Below, piece after piece: positions 34,375 through 42,545 of a stretch of 64,000 nt of DNA. The stretch covers positions 372,001-436,000 of the forward strand of contig NZ_CP138918.1 of assembly GCF_047123305.1 (NCBI RefSeq), read 5' to 3'. The notes under the pieces were generated by a model, which was not told where the DNA came from, did not search any database, and worked only from the letters and a program-made list of their open reading frames with translations. The first letter of the stretch is position 1, and each line of letters begins with the position of its first letter. The stretch is from Thalassobius sp047123305. Lineage in GTDB: Bacteria > Pseudomonadota > Alphaproteobacteria > Rhodobacterales > Rhodobacteraceae. The position numbers and the translations under genes were made by a program.

Positions 34375-34734
34375 TTAGACCTTCAGGCCACCTTCACGCG
34401 CAGCGTCGGCCAGAGCCTTCACCTTGCCGTGGAACAGGAAACCGCCACGGTCGAAGTATGCTTCGGTGTGGCCAGCCTTGACGGCGCGTTCCGCAACAGC
34501 TGCGCCAACTTTGGCAGCTGCTTCGATGTTGTTCTTGCCAACAACGCCCAGGTCTTTTTCCAGCGACGAAGCCGAAACCAGAGTTACACCGTTCACATCG
34601 TCGATCAGCTGAGCGCTGATGTTCTTGTTCGAACGGTGAACCGACAGGCGCAGCTTGCCGACGTTCACTTTGCGAAGTTTGTTCCGGACGCGCAGGCGGC
34701 GCTTCAGAAACAGGGTTCTTTTGCTGTTTGCCAT
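34375..34734 (-). CDS. rplR: 50S ribosomal protein L18
   Basis: 119 residues. The basic N-terminus (MANSKRTLFLKRRLRVRNKL) and the 5S-rRNA-binding core with LRLSVHRSNKNISAQLIDD and GHTEAYFDRGGFLFHGKVKAL are conserved. Confidence 0.97.
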   Translation of the reverse strand: MANSKRTLFLKRRLRVRNKLRKVNVGKLRLSVHRSNKNISAQLIDDVNGVTLVSASSLEKDLGVVGKNNIEAAAKVGAAVAERAVKAGHTEAYFDRGGFLFHGKVKALADAAREGGLKV

Positions 34735-34745
34735 TACTCTGGTCC

Positions 34746-35279
34746 TTACTTCTTCTTGCCTTCCTTGCGGAAGATAAACTCGTCTTTGTATTTGATGCCT
34801 TTGCCTTTGTAGGGCTCGGGCTTACGCCATTCGCGGATGTTCGCCGCGACCTGGCCAACGAGTTGTGCGTCGTCGCCTTCGATGATGATCACTGTGGGCT
34901 TCGGTGCGGTGACGGTTACGCCGGCCGGCACTTCGAAGTTCACATCATGCGAGTAACCGAGGTTCAGCTTCAGGACATTGCCCTGCATCTGAGCACGGTA
35001 ACCAACACCGTTGATCTCCAGCTCTTTTTTGAAGCCCTGCGTCACACCTTTGACCATGTTGGCCACCATGGTGCGCGACATGCCCCACTGCTGACGAGCA
35101 CGCTTGGAGTTGCCACGCGGGGTGACAACAACAGTGTTCTCTTCAACAGAGATGGAAACATCATCAGTTGCGGTGAAGCTCTGGGACGCTTTCGCGCCTT
35201 TCACTTCGATGGTCTGACCCGACACAGTGGCGGTTACGCCGCTGGGCAGTTCGACCGGCTTTTTACCAATACGAGACAT
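34746..35279 (-). CDS. rplF: 50S ribosomal protein L6
   Basis: 177 residues with two similar alpha/beta domains. It begins MSRIGKKPVELPSGVT and the C-terminal motif is EWRKPEPYKGKGIKYKDEFI, which contacts the sarcin-ricin region of 23S rRNA. Confidence 0.98.
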   Translation of the reverse strand: MSRIGKKPVELPSGVTATVSGQTIEVKGAKASQSFTATDDVSISVEENTVVVTPRGNSKRARQQWGMSRTMVANMVKGVTQGFKKELEINGVGYRAQMQGNVLKLNLGYSHDVNFEVPAGVTVTAPKPTVIIIEGDDAQLVGQVAANIREWRKPEPYKGKGIKYKDEFIFRKEGKKK

Positions 35280-35289
35280 TCAGACCTCC

Positions 35290-35682
35290 TTAGAAGACGG
35301 TGCAGAGCACTTCGCCGCCAACGTTGTTGGAGCGTGCGTTCGCATCCGACATCACACCTTTCGGAGTGCTGACAATCGACACGCCCAGGCCCTGACGGAC
35401 AACGGGGATGTCACTGACGCCCATGTATACGCGACGACCGGGTTTCGAAACCCGCTTCAGTTCGCGAATGACAGGGGTGCCTTCGTAGTATTTCAGCTCG
35501 ATTTCGAGGGTCGGATGACCATCAACACCGGTGCCGTTTTCGTAGCCGCGGATGTAGCCTTCGTCAGCCAGTACATCCAGAACCCAGCCGCGCAGCTTGG
35601 AAGCGGGGGTCGACACAGTCGATTTACCACGCATCTGAGCGTTACGGATACGGGTGAGCATATCGCCGATAGGATCGTTCAT
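35290..35682 (-). CDS. rpsH: 30S ribosomal protein S8
   Basis: 130 residues: MNDPIGDMLTRIRNAQMRGK at the start and STPKGVMSDANARSNNVGGE at the end. In E. coli S8 represses the spc operon at an rplE-region hairpin; whether this applies here is not seen. Confidence 0.98.
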   Translation of the reverse strand: MNDPIGDMLTRIRNAQMRGKSTVSTPASKLRGWVLDVLADEGYIRGYENGTGVDGHPTLEIELKYYEGTPVIRELKRVSKPGRRVYMGVSDIPVVRQGLGVSIVSTPKGVMSDANARSNNVGGEVLCTVF

Positions 35683-35694
35683 ATCTTCTCTCCC

Positions 35695-36000
35695 TTACCA
35701 GCTGGATTTCACCAGACCGGGGATCTGGCCAAACGAGCCCAGTTCCCGCAGCATGATACGGCTGACCCGAAGCTTACGGTAGTAAGCATGGGGACGACCG
35801 GTCAGCTGACAACGGTTGTGCAGACGGGTAGCCGAGCTGTTGCGCGGCAGTTTCGCAAGCGCGAGAGAAGCGCGGAAACGCTCTTCCATCGGCTTTTCTT
35901 TGTCGTTGATGACCTCTTTGAGGGCAGCGCGCTTAGCAGCATATTTTGCTACCAGCTTCTCACGCTTAACCTCACGAGCGACCATGGATTTCTTAGCCAT
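35695..36000 (-). CDS. rpsN: 30S ribosomal protein S14 (zinc-free form)
   Basis: 101 residues, the long form without the CxxC zinc ribbon. Its conserved part is RNSSATRLHNRCQLTGRPHA, then KLRVSRIMLRELGSFGQIPGL. It assembles into the 30S head. Confidence 0.97.
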   Translation of the reverse strand: MAKKSMVAREVKREKLVAKYAAKRAALKEVINDKEKPMEERFRASLALAKLPRNSSATRLHNRCQLTGRPHAYYRKLRVSRIMLRELGSFGQIPGLVKSSW

Positions 36001-36019
36001 TACTCTAATCTCCCCGCGC

Positions 36020-36580
36020 TTAGCTGTTGAAGGGCATGTTGAAGGCTTTCAACAGGCTCTTAGCTTCCGCATCGGTGTTCGCGGTGGTGGCGATCACGAT
36101 GTCCATACCCCAAACTTCGTCAACTTTGTCGAAGTCAATTTCGGGGAACACGATGTGTTCTTTCAGGCCGGTGGCGTAGTTGCCGCGACCGTCGAACGAC
36201 GTGCCCGAAACGCCGCGGAAGTCGCGGATACGAGGCATTGCGATGGTGATCAGACGATCCAGGAATTCATACATGCGGTCGCCGCGCAGGGTCACTTTCG
36301 CACCCATCGGCATACCTTCACGCACGCGGAAGCCCGCGATCGAGTTCTTGGCTACGGTGGTCAAGGCCTTCTGACCTGCGATCTTGGTCAGATCTTCCTG
36401 AGCAGCTTTGGCTTTTTTGCTGTCTTTGACAGCTTCTGCGCCACAGCCGATGTTCAGGACAATTTTGTCCAGACGCGGGATCTGCATGTCGTTTTTATAC
36501 GCGAACTCTTCTTTCATAGCTGCGCGGATGGTTTCGACATACTGAGTCTTCAGACGCGGGGTGTAAGTTGCATCAGTCAT
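36020..36580 (-). CDS. rplE: 50S ribosomal protein L5
   Basis: 186 residues. It binds 5S rRNA and the P-site tRNA region: IPRLDKIVLNIGCGAEA at the start, ALTTVAKNSIAGFRVREGMP, and the C-terminus IVIATTANTDAEAKSLL. It overlaps the rplX stop by one base. Confidence 0.98.
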   Translation of the reverse strand: MTDATYTPRLKTQYVETIRAAMKEEFAYKNDMQIPRLDKIVLNIGCGAEAVKDSKKAKAAQEDLTKIAGQKALTTVAKNSIAGFRVREGMPMGAKVTLRGDRMYEFLDRLITIAMPRIRDFRGVSGTSFDGRGNYATGLKEHIVFPEIDFDKVDEVWGMDIVIATTANTDAEAKSLLKAFNMPFNS

Positions 36581-36885
36581 TAGATCACGTCCCCCGTGGT
36601 CTTGGCGAAGCGTACCTTCTGGTCACCTTCCATGCGGAAGCCAACGCGGGTTGCTTTGCCGTTTGCGTCCAGGATCGCCAGGTTCGACAGCTGGATCGGC
36701 ATCGCCTTAGGCAGGCGGCCGCCCTGAGCGGTCTGGCTCTGACGGGTGTGGCGGATGGCCATGTTGATGCCATCTACAACAGCTTTACCGGCAGCCGGGT
36801 CAACGGAAGCGATCACGCCTTCTTTGCCCTTGTCCTTGCCGGTCAGCACGACGACCTTGTCGCCTTTTTTCAGTTTAGCAGCCAT
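36580..36885 (-). CDS. rplX: 50S ribosomal protein L24
   Basis: 101 residues with the KOW motif near the N-terminus (KKGDKVVVLTGKDKGKEG). L24 initiates 50S assembly. It starts one base after rplN. Confidence 0.97.
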   Translation of the reverse strand: MAAKLKKGDKVVVLTGKDKGKEGVIASVDPAAGKAVVDGINMAIRHTRQSQTAQGGRLPKAMPIQLSNLAILDANGKATRVGFRMEGDQKVRFAKTTGDVI

Positions 36886-36886
36886 C

Positions 36887-37255
36887 TTACAGCACCTCCG
36901 GAGCCAGCGACACGATCTTCATCATGCCTTTGCCGCGCAGCTCACGAACAACCGGGCCAAAGATACGGGTACCAACCGGCTCGTTGTTGTTGTTCAGGAT
37001 AACAGCTGCGTTGCGATCAAAACGGATCGCGGTGCCGTCTTCACGACGTACTTCTTTGGCGGTGCGAACGACGACGGCTTTACGCACGTCACCCTTTTTC
37101 ACACGACCGCGCGGAATGGCTTCTTTCACCGAAACAACGATTACGTCACCTACGGAGGCGTAACGACGGTGTGAGCCACCCAGGACCTTGATGCACTGAA
37201 CACGGCGCGCGCCGCTGTTGTCAGCAACATCCAGGTTTGTCTGCATCTGGATCAT
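36887..37255 (-). CDS. rplN: 50S ribosomal protein L14
   Basis: 122 residues: MIQMQTNLDVADNSGARR, KEAIPRGRVKKGDV and RIFGPVVRELRGKGMMKI, all highly conserved. An 88-base gap separates it from rpsQ. Confidence 0.98.
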   Translation of the reverse strand: MIQMQTNLDVADNSGARRVQCIKVLGGSHRRYASVGDVIVVSVKEAIPRGRVKKGDVRKAVVVRTAKEVRREDGTAIRFDRNAAVILNNNNEPVGTRIFGPVVRELRGKGMMKIVSLAPEVL

Positions 37256-37343
37256 TTGGTTTCTCCCGACCTATGGGGGGACTTGCAGGTGTCCGGATCC
37301 CCAGGGTTTCGCTAATAAGCGGGGAGATCGAATAAGCGGAAGC

Positions 37344-37574
37344 TTAGACGATCACTTCCCAACGCTTGGTCTTCGACTTCGGTGCACATTCCTGGATACG
37401 GACGGAGTCACCGACGTTGAACTGGTTGTTCTCATCGTGAGCCCGGTACTTTTTGGACTTACGGATGGTCTTTTTCAGAACAGGGTGCGTGAAGCGGCGT
37501 TCTACCGAAACAGTTACGGTCTGTTCGTTTGCGTTCGAGGTCACGGTGCCTTGAAGAATACGTTTGGGCATCAA
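37344..37574 (-). CDS. rpsQ: 30S ribosomal protein S17
   Basis: 76 residues with an OB-type fold: GTVTSNANEQTVTVSVERRF, then KSKKYRAHDENNQFNVGD and the basic end KSKTKRWEVIV. It begins eight bases after rpmC. Confidence 0.97.
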   Translation of the reverse strand: MMPKRILQGTVTSNANEQTVTVSVERRFTHPVLKKTIRKSKKYRAHDENNQFNVGDSVRIQECAPKSKTKRWEVIV

Positions 37575-37582
37575 TCAGGTCC

Positions 37583-37783
37583 TTATTCAGCAGCCGCTTG
37601 GGCTTTTTCGTTCAGCACAGTGGCAACGCGGGCGACGTCACGACGGACTTCACGCATGCGAGCAGTGTTTTCGAGCTGACCGGTGGCCTGTTGAAAGCGC
37701 AGGTTAAACGCTTCTTTCTTAAGAGCCGACAGTTCCTCACGGAGCTGATCCGGCGTCTTATCACGCAGTTCATTGGCGTTCAT
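37583..37783 (-). CDS. rpmC: 50S ribosomal protein L29
   Basis: 66 residues of two helices: MNANELRDKTPDQLREELSA and LRFQQATGQLENTARMREV. It lies near the tunnel exit. It is the first gene of its block and has its own promoter candidate about 120 bases upstream, since rplP is displaced by 3 kb of accessory genes. Confidence 0.96.
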   Translation of the reverse strand: MNANELRDKTPDQLREELSALKKEAFNLRFQQATGQLENTARMREVRRDVARVATVLNEKAQAAAE

Positions 37784-37902
37784 GTCGCCTTTTCCTTTCT
37801 ACTACACCAGAAGGCCCCGCTATGTGTTTGGGTCACCTTTTGCCTGGTGGGTTTTCTCTGCACGGACGAATCCCTACAGCCTGCGAATCCGCAGGATGAC
37901 GC

Positions 37903-37931
37903 TCTATAGGGGGATATCGGGGTGGGAGCAA
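37903..37931 (-). promoter_or_regulatory. Predicted promoter of the rpmC-rpmD block
   Basis: TTGCTC (37931-37926), a 17-base spacer and TATAGA (37908-37903) on the minus strand, 120 bases upstream of rpmC. A good sigma-70-type match at the expected place. Confidence 0.65.
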
Positions 37932-38047
37932 GGGAAAGATGTTGGGCGCGCATTCCAGAATGCGAGCCAACGAAATCATTTTGCGAGGCCCTGCTTAGAC
38001 TTCCAGCCGAACTCGGCGTCAAAGCAATGGCCGAACAGAGAAATTGC

Positions 38048-38407
38048 TCAGGGTGATGACCAAAGAATGCCTGGTTGCCCAGTTACCTCGACAAGGTTAC
38101 TGACGATTGTTTCAGGCGCCCAGTGCCCGCAACGATCAAACACAACCGAACAGCCTGCGTTTTCTTGGTCAACCGGAGCAGTGACAAGATAGCAGGCAGC
38201 ACCAGGCGCCCCGAAAATTAAGGCCTGCCATTTGCCCAAACCATCGCGTTGGAAATACACCGGATCTGAAGCTACATTATCCACAACATCGGCAAAGGTC
38301 ACCGAGACCTCGATCCGCTGTGGGGCTTTGAAGGCGTCAACCACAGCCTCGACCGTTTTCAAAATATCCTCCAATTCACACCTCAGCCCTAGGGAAATTG
38401 AGTACAA
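38048..38407 (-). CDS. Small protein of unknown function
   Basis: An open frame of 119 codons with protein-like composition (IEVSVTFADVV, KWQALIFGAPGAACYLV, PETIVSNLVEVTGQPG) but no ATG: it would have to start at TTG (38407, or 38374 after GAGGTG). It could be a complete small protein of the immunity type, or the 3' part of a truncated gene. No family recognised. It is in the accessory stretch between rplP and rpmC. Confidence 0.4.
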   Translation of the reverse strand: MYSISLGLRCELEDILKTVEAVVDAFKAPQRIEVSVTFADVVDNVASDPVYFQRDGLGKWQALIFGAPGAACYLVTAPVDQENAGCSVVFDRCGHWAPETIVSNLVEVTGQPGILWSSP

Positions 38408-38553
38408 GTTTCCTTGCGGCGTTGACAGACCTTAATTGGCCGAAAGCGAATGCTCACCGATGCCGCTAGGCGCACATCTCGGCTTGCACGGCAATTTCGC
38501 CCCAATCGTCACACCCCCTACCCCAATCCGCAGCGCGGGTGTATCACCAAGTC

Positions 38554-39174
38554 ATGTCACAGATTGAATCGCTCTTTGTCACGCGGGTCTACCGCGCGGA
38601 ACTTAACGAATTCGGCCCCGGGGTCGATGCCGATGAACTCGAAGCCTCCTGCTACGGCATAGCCGAAGATGATGAGGCCGGTCAGGATTGGTGTGAGGAA
38701 AACGGCTATCCAGGCTACACTTCCTATGCCTCGCTGACGGACCTTGGCTGGCGCTCGCCGATCTTTGCCGATGTCATCAAGGCGCTGGACGAACATGTCA
38801 TGGCCTTTGCCAAGGATCTGGAGTTCAACCTCGATGATCGCAAACTGGTTCTGGAGGATCTCTGGATCAACATCCTGCCCGAAGGCGGCATGCACAGCTC
38901 GCACCTGCATCCCCATTCGGTGATCTCCGGCACCACCTATGTTGCCATGCCCGAAGGCACCTCGGCGCTGAAACTGGAAGATCCCCGCTCCGGTCGCATG
39001 ATGGCCGCCCCCCCGCGCCAGAAAGACGCCCGCCGCGACCTGCAGACCTTTGTCTATATGAAACCCAAAGTCGGTGACGTGCTGCTCTGGGAAAGCTGGC
39101 TGCGCCACGAGGTACCGATGAACATGGTCGAAGACGACCGCGTCTCGGTCAGCTTCAACTACAAATGGGAATAA
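38554..39174 (+). CDS. TIGR02466-family putative 2OG-Fe(II) oxygenase
   Basis: A 206-residue protein of the TIGR02466 family. The first metal-ligand cluster lies at HSSHLHPHSVISG (114-126). The distal pair is RHEVPMN with DDRVSVSFNYKW near the end, giving the His and Arg expected of a jelly-roll 2-oxoglutarate/iron enzyme. The substrate is unknown. The ATG at 38554 is chosen over a GTG five codons earlier. A strong hairpin terminator follows. Confidence 0.82.
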   Translation: MSQIESLFVTRVYRAELNEFGPGVDADELEASCYGIAEDDEAGQDWCEENGYPGYTSYASLTDLGWRSPIFADVIKALDEHVMAFAKDLEFNLDDRKLVLEDLWINILPEGGMHSSHLHPHSVISGTTYVAMPEGTSALKLEDPRSGRMMAAPPRQKDARRDLQTFVYMKPKVGDVLLWESWLRHEVPMNMVEDDRVSVSFNYKWE

Positions 39175-39186
39175 CCTTAGAACCAA

Positions 39187-39210
39187 AAATGGCCCCAACC
39201 GGGGCCATTT
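39187..39210. terminator. Bidirectional terminator between TIGR02466 and channel genes
   Basis: AAATGGCCCC and GGGGCCATTT form a perfect 10-bp stem with the loop AACC. It serves both convergent genes. Confidence 0.85.
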
Positions 39211-39221
39211 CCTTTTAAGGA

Positions 39222-39989
39222 TCAGTCGCGCGCCTGCAGCGCCTTCTCGATCCGCTCGAGTCGGGCAAACATCTCTTCACGGTATTCATCGGTTGCGGCG
39301 TTGGTTTCCTCGGCATGAGCGTCCTGCATCGAGTTTACGATCAGACCCACCACAAGGTTCATCACCGCAAAGGCGGTGACCAGAATGAACGGCACAAAGA
39401 ACAGCCAGGCCATCGGGTGCTGTTCCATCACCGGACGTACGATGCCCATCGACCAGCTTTCCAGCGTCATCACCTGGAACAGGGAATAGAGCGAGCCGCC
39501 CAGCGTGCCGAACCATTCGGGGAAGGTTGGACCATAGAGCTTGGTCGCAATCACCGCACCGATGTAGAAGATGATCCCCGTCAGCAAGAAGACTGAGGCC
39601 ATGCCGGGCAGCGCCAGAATAAAGGCCTCCACCACGCGACGCAGCGACGGCACCACCGAAACAACGCGCAGCAGGCGCAGAATCCGCAGCGCCCGCAGTA
39701 CCGACAGACCGGCGCCGGCTGGAGACAGCGAAATGCCAATGATCAACGCATCAAACCAGTTCCAGGGGGAGCGGAAAAATGCGGTCCCACGGGCAAACAG
39801 CTTGGCGCAGATCTCGACCACAAAGATCCCAAGGCAGATCTGATCCAGCGCGGTGATCAACCCTCCTGCTGACGCCATCACATCCGGCGAGGTTTCCAAC
39901 CCCAAAATGGCGGCGTTGAACAGGATAACGCCCATGATGATATTGCCCACCACCGGACGGTCGAGAAATTCTGAAAGTGCCGCGCGCAT
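39222..39989 (-). CDS. Bacterial voltage-gated sodium channel (BacNav)
   Basis: A 255-residue single-domain six-helix channel that tetramerises in the inner membrane. The S4 voltage sensor has four Arg at every third position (R99, R102, R105, R108: VLRALRILRLLRVV). The pore filter is TLESWS (175-180), the BacNav sodium-selective motif; NaChBac has TLESWA, and TLESWSMGI also occurs in the Ruegeria pomeroyi channel. A charged coiled-coil end (about 225-255) follows. The start MRAALSEF is preceded by AGAGGGG. Marine bacteria use such channels in pH, sodium and motility responses. Confidence 0.93.
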   Translation of the reverse strand: MRAALSEFLDRPVVGNIIMGVILFNAAILGLETSPDVMASAGGLITALDQICLGIFVVEICAKLFARGTAFFRSPWNWFDALIIGISLSPAGAGLSVLRALRILRLLRVVSVVPSLRRVVEAFILALPGMASVFLLTGIIFYIGAVIATKLYGPTFPEWFGTLGGSLYSLFQVMTLESWSMGIVRPVMEQHPMAWLFFVPFILVTAFAVMNLVVGLIVNSMQDAHAEETNAATDEYREEMFARLERIEKALQARD

Positions 39990-40218
39990 GTTTCGCCCCT
40001 CTGTTCGCTGGGCGCTATATGTGGGGTTTTGCGCCGTTAGGCAAGGTGCCTCCACCCACAGCGCGGCCGTCTGTAACTTCGGTTTAGCACTGTTTCACCG
40101 CCTCGCAGTTGACAGGCCGTACAAAACCAAATCGCAGGAAACCCACCTTCGATTTTCGCAAGGCCCTTTGTGAATATGCATAGCTGCCGCGAAGAACGCA
40201 CGCATCCCCGCCACTCTC

Positions 40219-40641
40219 TCAGCGCCCGCTGTTTGGCACAACGGAGCGAGACCCGCTAAAGAGCTCGGCAAAACTCTGCACCAGTAGCGTTAATGCACCC
40301 GTTTCATGGTTCCAGAGGTAGACTGCCGTTTCACAACTGCGACCACTCCTAAGGAACACGAGCGCATCCCCAGCACCATTTGATGCAATCGCAACAGCAT
40401 GCTCCGGCCATCCCGTCCATTTGGCCATCGCCTTCGTTTCCAGAACAACATCGTTAAAAGTCCGTTTCAACCTTTTGCGGTCAGAGGTGTCAGCGATGGG
40501 ATGCAATCGCCACTCCTCATTGAGGTGGAAAACAGTTCCGCCATTTCTGCCACACATGGCTGCTCGGTAATCGGCTGGCAGCCGGGCACCAAGTTTCTGC
40601 TCCGCCTGAACAACAAATTTTTCATCCAAAGGTAGTGACAT
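40219..40641 (-). CDS. SMI1/KNR4 (SUKH)-like protein, candidate immunity protein
   Basis: A 140-residue protein whose N-terminus matches the SUKH pattern: a helix EQKLGARLPADYRAAM followed by NGGTVF, and then a hydrophobic strand ALVFLRS and VYLWNHETGAL before the final helix. SUKH proteins are widespread immunity proteins against polymorphic toxins. No toxin gene is next to it. The ATG at 40641 is used. Confidence 0.72.
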   Translation of the reverse strand: MSLPLDEKFVVQAEQKLGARLPADYRAAMCGRNGGTVFHLNEEWRLHPIADTSDRKRLKRTFNDVVLETKAMAKWTGWPEHAVAIASNGAGDALVFLRSGRSCETAVYLWNHETGALTLLVQSFAELFSGSRSVVPNSGR

Positions 40642-40686
40642 CAATGGGCCTTCCTAACGTCTCGAAATATGACCTCGATAAAACAA

Positions 40687-40714
40687 AACCCCCGCTGCTT
40701 GCGCAACGGGGGTT
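40687..40714 (-). terminator. Terminator after rplP
   Basis: AACCCCCG and CGGGGGTT with an inner TGC/GCA pair form a hairpin (40687-40714), followed by TTTTGTTTT on the minus strand. It ends the rplB-rplP block. Confidence 0.85.
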
Positions 40715-40739
40715 TCGAAATTTTCAGAAGCGGTAAGGC

Positions 40740-41153
40740 TTACCAGTCTTCACGAACAACAACGCGGGTTTTCACCGGCAGTTTCATCGCGGCCAGACGC
40801 AGGGCCTCACGTGCGATGTCTTCGTCGACGCCGTCGATTTCGAACATCACGCGACCCGGCTTAACCTTGGCAACCCAGCGGTCAACCGAACCTTTACCTT
40901 TACCCATACGAACTTCGATCGGCTTTGCAGTGACCGGTACGTCGGGGAAGATACGGATCCAAACACGACCTTGACGCTTCATGTGACGGGTCATGGCACG
41001 ACGTGCAGCTTCGATCTGACGGGCAGTCACACGCTCGGGTGTGGTTGCCTTCAGGCCGTAGGTGCCGAAGTTCAGATCAGAGCCGCCTTTGGCGAGACCC
41101 TTGATCCGGCCCTTCTGCATCTTGCGGAATTTAGTACGCTTTGGCTGAAGCAT
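40740..41153 (-). CDS. rplP: 50S ribosomal protein L16
   Basis: 137 residues: MLQPKRTKFRKMQKGRIKGL, GTYGLKATTPERVTARQIEA and RVWIRIFPDVPVTAKP. L16 shapes the A-site tRNA region. It is the last gene of its block. Confidence 0.98.
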   Translation of the reverse strand: MLQPKRTKFRKMQKGRIKGLAKGGSDLNFGTYGLKATTPERVTARQIEAARRAMTRHMKRQGRVWIRIFPDVPVTAKPIEVRMGKGKGSVDRWVAKVKPGRVMFEIDGVDEDIAREALRLAAMKLPVKTRVVVREDW

Positions 41154-41166
41154 AACTCAGTTCTCC

Positions 41167-41880
41167 TTATCGACGACCGCGACCGCCGCCAGTGCGGGGT
41201 GCGGGACCATCCTGGGCTTCGGCAGCGCGACGGTCACGAGCAGCAGGATCGTGCTCCATGATTTCGCCTTTGAAGATCCAGGTTTTGATGCCGATGATGC
41301 CGTACGGAGTCATCGCTTCACAGTGTGCGTAATCGATGTCAGCACGCAGGGTGTGCAGCGGCACGCGGCCCTCACGGTACCATTCGGTACGCGCGATCTC
41401 TGCACCGCCCAGACGGCCAGCAACGTTTACACGGATGCCCTGTGCGCCCATGCGCATGGCGTTTTGAACCGAACGCTTCATGGCGCGGCGGAACGACACA
41501 CGACGCTCCAGCTGCTGAGCAATCGACTCGGCAACCAGCTGAGCGTCCAGCTCGGGCTTGCGCACTTCAACGATGTTCAGGTGCAGTTCGCTGTCGGTCA
41601 TGTTCGACAGTTTCTTGCGCAGAACTTCGATGTCAGCACCTTTTTTGCCGATGATCACGCCCGGACGCGCGGTGTGAATGGTCACACGGCACTTCTTGTG
41701 GGGGCGCTCGATGATCACGCGGGCGATGCCAGCCTGCTTGCACTCTTCTTTGATGAAGTCGCGGATCTTGATGTCTTCCAGCAGAAGATCACCGTAGTCC
41801 TTGGTATCGGCGTACCAACGGCTGTCCCAGGTGCGGTTCACCTGCAGGCGCATGCCGATCGGATTGACTTTATGACCCAT
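41167..41880 (-). CDS. rpsC: 30S ribosomal protein S3
   Basis: 237 residues. It has an N-terminal KH domain with GVIIGKKGADIEVLRKKL and the C-terminal domain ending about YGIIGIKTWIFKGEIMEHDP; the basic tail is RGRR. It overlaps rplV by one base (TAATG). Confidence 0.98.
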   Translation of the reverse strand: MGHKVNPIGMRLQVNRTWDSRWYADTKDYGDLLLEDIKIRDFIKEECKQAGIARVIIERPHKKCRVTIHTARPGVIIGKKGADIEVLRKKLSNMTDSELHLNIVEVRKPELDAQLVAESIAQQLERRVSFRRAMKRSVQNAMRMGAQGIRVNVAGRLGGAEIARTEWYREGRVPLHTLRADIDYAHCEAMTPYGIIGIKTWIFKGEIMEHDPAARDRRAAEAQDGPAPRTGGGRGRR

Positions 41881-42260
41881 TAGGCTTGCTCCTCAACTTG
41901 ACGCACCTTGATGGTGAGTTCCGAGAACGGCTTGACGATCTTGCCGAAACGGCCACGTGCCCGAGGACGACCGCGCTTCATGGTCAGGTTTTTGCCAACA
42001 AAGGCTTCTGCCACGATCAGTTCGTCCACATCCAGGTTGTGGTTGTTTTCGGCGTTCGCAATTGCGGACTGAAGGCATTTCTTCACGTCCTGCGCGATCC
42101 GCTTTTTGGAGAAGGTGAGGTCGGTCAGAGCCTTGTCTACCTTCTTGCCACGGATCATTTGCGCGACCAGGTTCAGTTTCTGCGGCGAGGTACGGAGCAT
42201 GCGAGTCTTCGCCATTGCTTCGTTATCTGCCACGCGGCGGGGATTTTTTGCCTTGCCCAT
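41880..42260 (-). CDS. rplV: 50S ribosomal protein L22
   Basis: 126 residues. The globular part (RTSPQKLNLVAQMIRGKKVD) and the tunnel-lining hairpin (KRGRPRARGRFGKIVKPFS) are conserved. The latter is where macrolide-resistance changes occur; nothing unusual is seen. Confidence 0.98.
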   Translation of the reverse strand: MGKAKNPRRVADNEAMAKTRMLRTSPQKLNLVAQMIRGKKVDKALTDLTFSKKRIAQDVKKCLQSAIANAENNHNLDVDELIVAEAFVGKNLTMKRGRPRARGRFGKIVKPFSELTIKVRQVEEQA

Positions 42261-42263
42261 GAC

Positions 42264-42542
42264 TTACTTCCGCTTCGCTTTTTTGTCAGCCGCGTGACCG
42301 TAATAGGTCCGGCTCGGCGAATATTCACCAAACTTCTGACCAATCATGTCTTCGGTGACGTTGACGGTGATGTGCTTCTGGCCGTTGTAAACGCCAAACG
42401 TCAGACCCACGAACTGGGGCAGAATCGTCGAGCGACGCGACCAGATTTTGATAACTTCATTGCGACCCGATTCACGCGACGCTTCGGCTTTCTTAAGCAC
42501 GTAAGCATCCACGAAGGGGCCTTTCCATACAGAACGTGCCAT
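42264..42542 (-). CDS. rpsS: 30S ribosomal protein S19
   Basis: 92 residues: MARSVWKGPFVDAYVLKKA, IKIWSRRSTILPQFVGLTF and FGEYSPSRTYYGHAADKKA. It forms the 30S head with S13. Confidence 0.98.
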   Translation of the reverse strand: MARSVWKGPFVDAYVLKKAEASRESGRNEVIKIWSRRSTILPQFVGLTFGVYNGQKHITVNVTEDMIGQKFGEYSPSRTYYGHAADKKAKRK

Positions 42543-42545
42543 GTC

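Noticed and set aside
37780..38022. An 80-codon minus-strand frame upstream of rpmC
   Set aside because: Overlaps the rpmC promoter and leader, has low protein-like character and no start signal.
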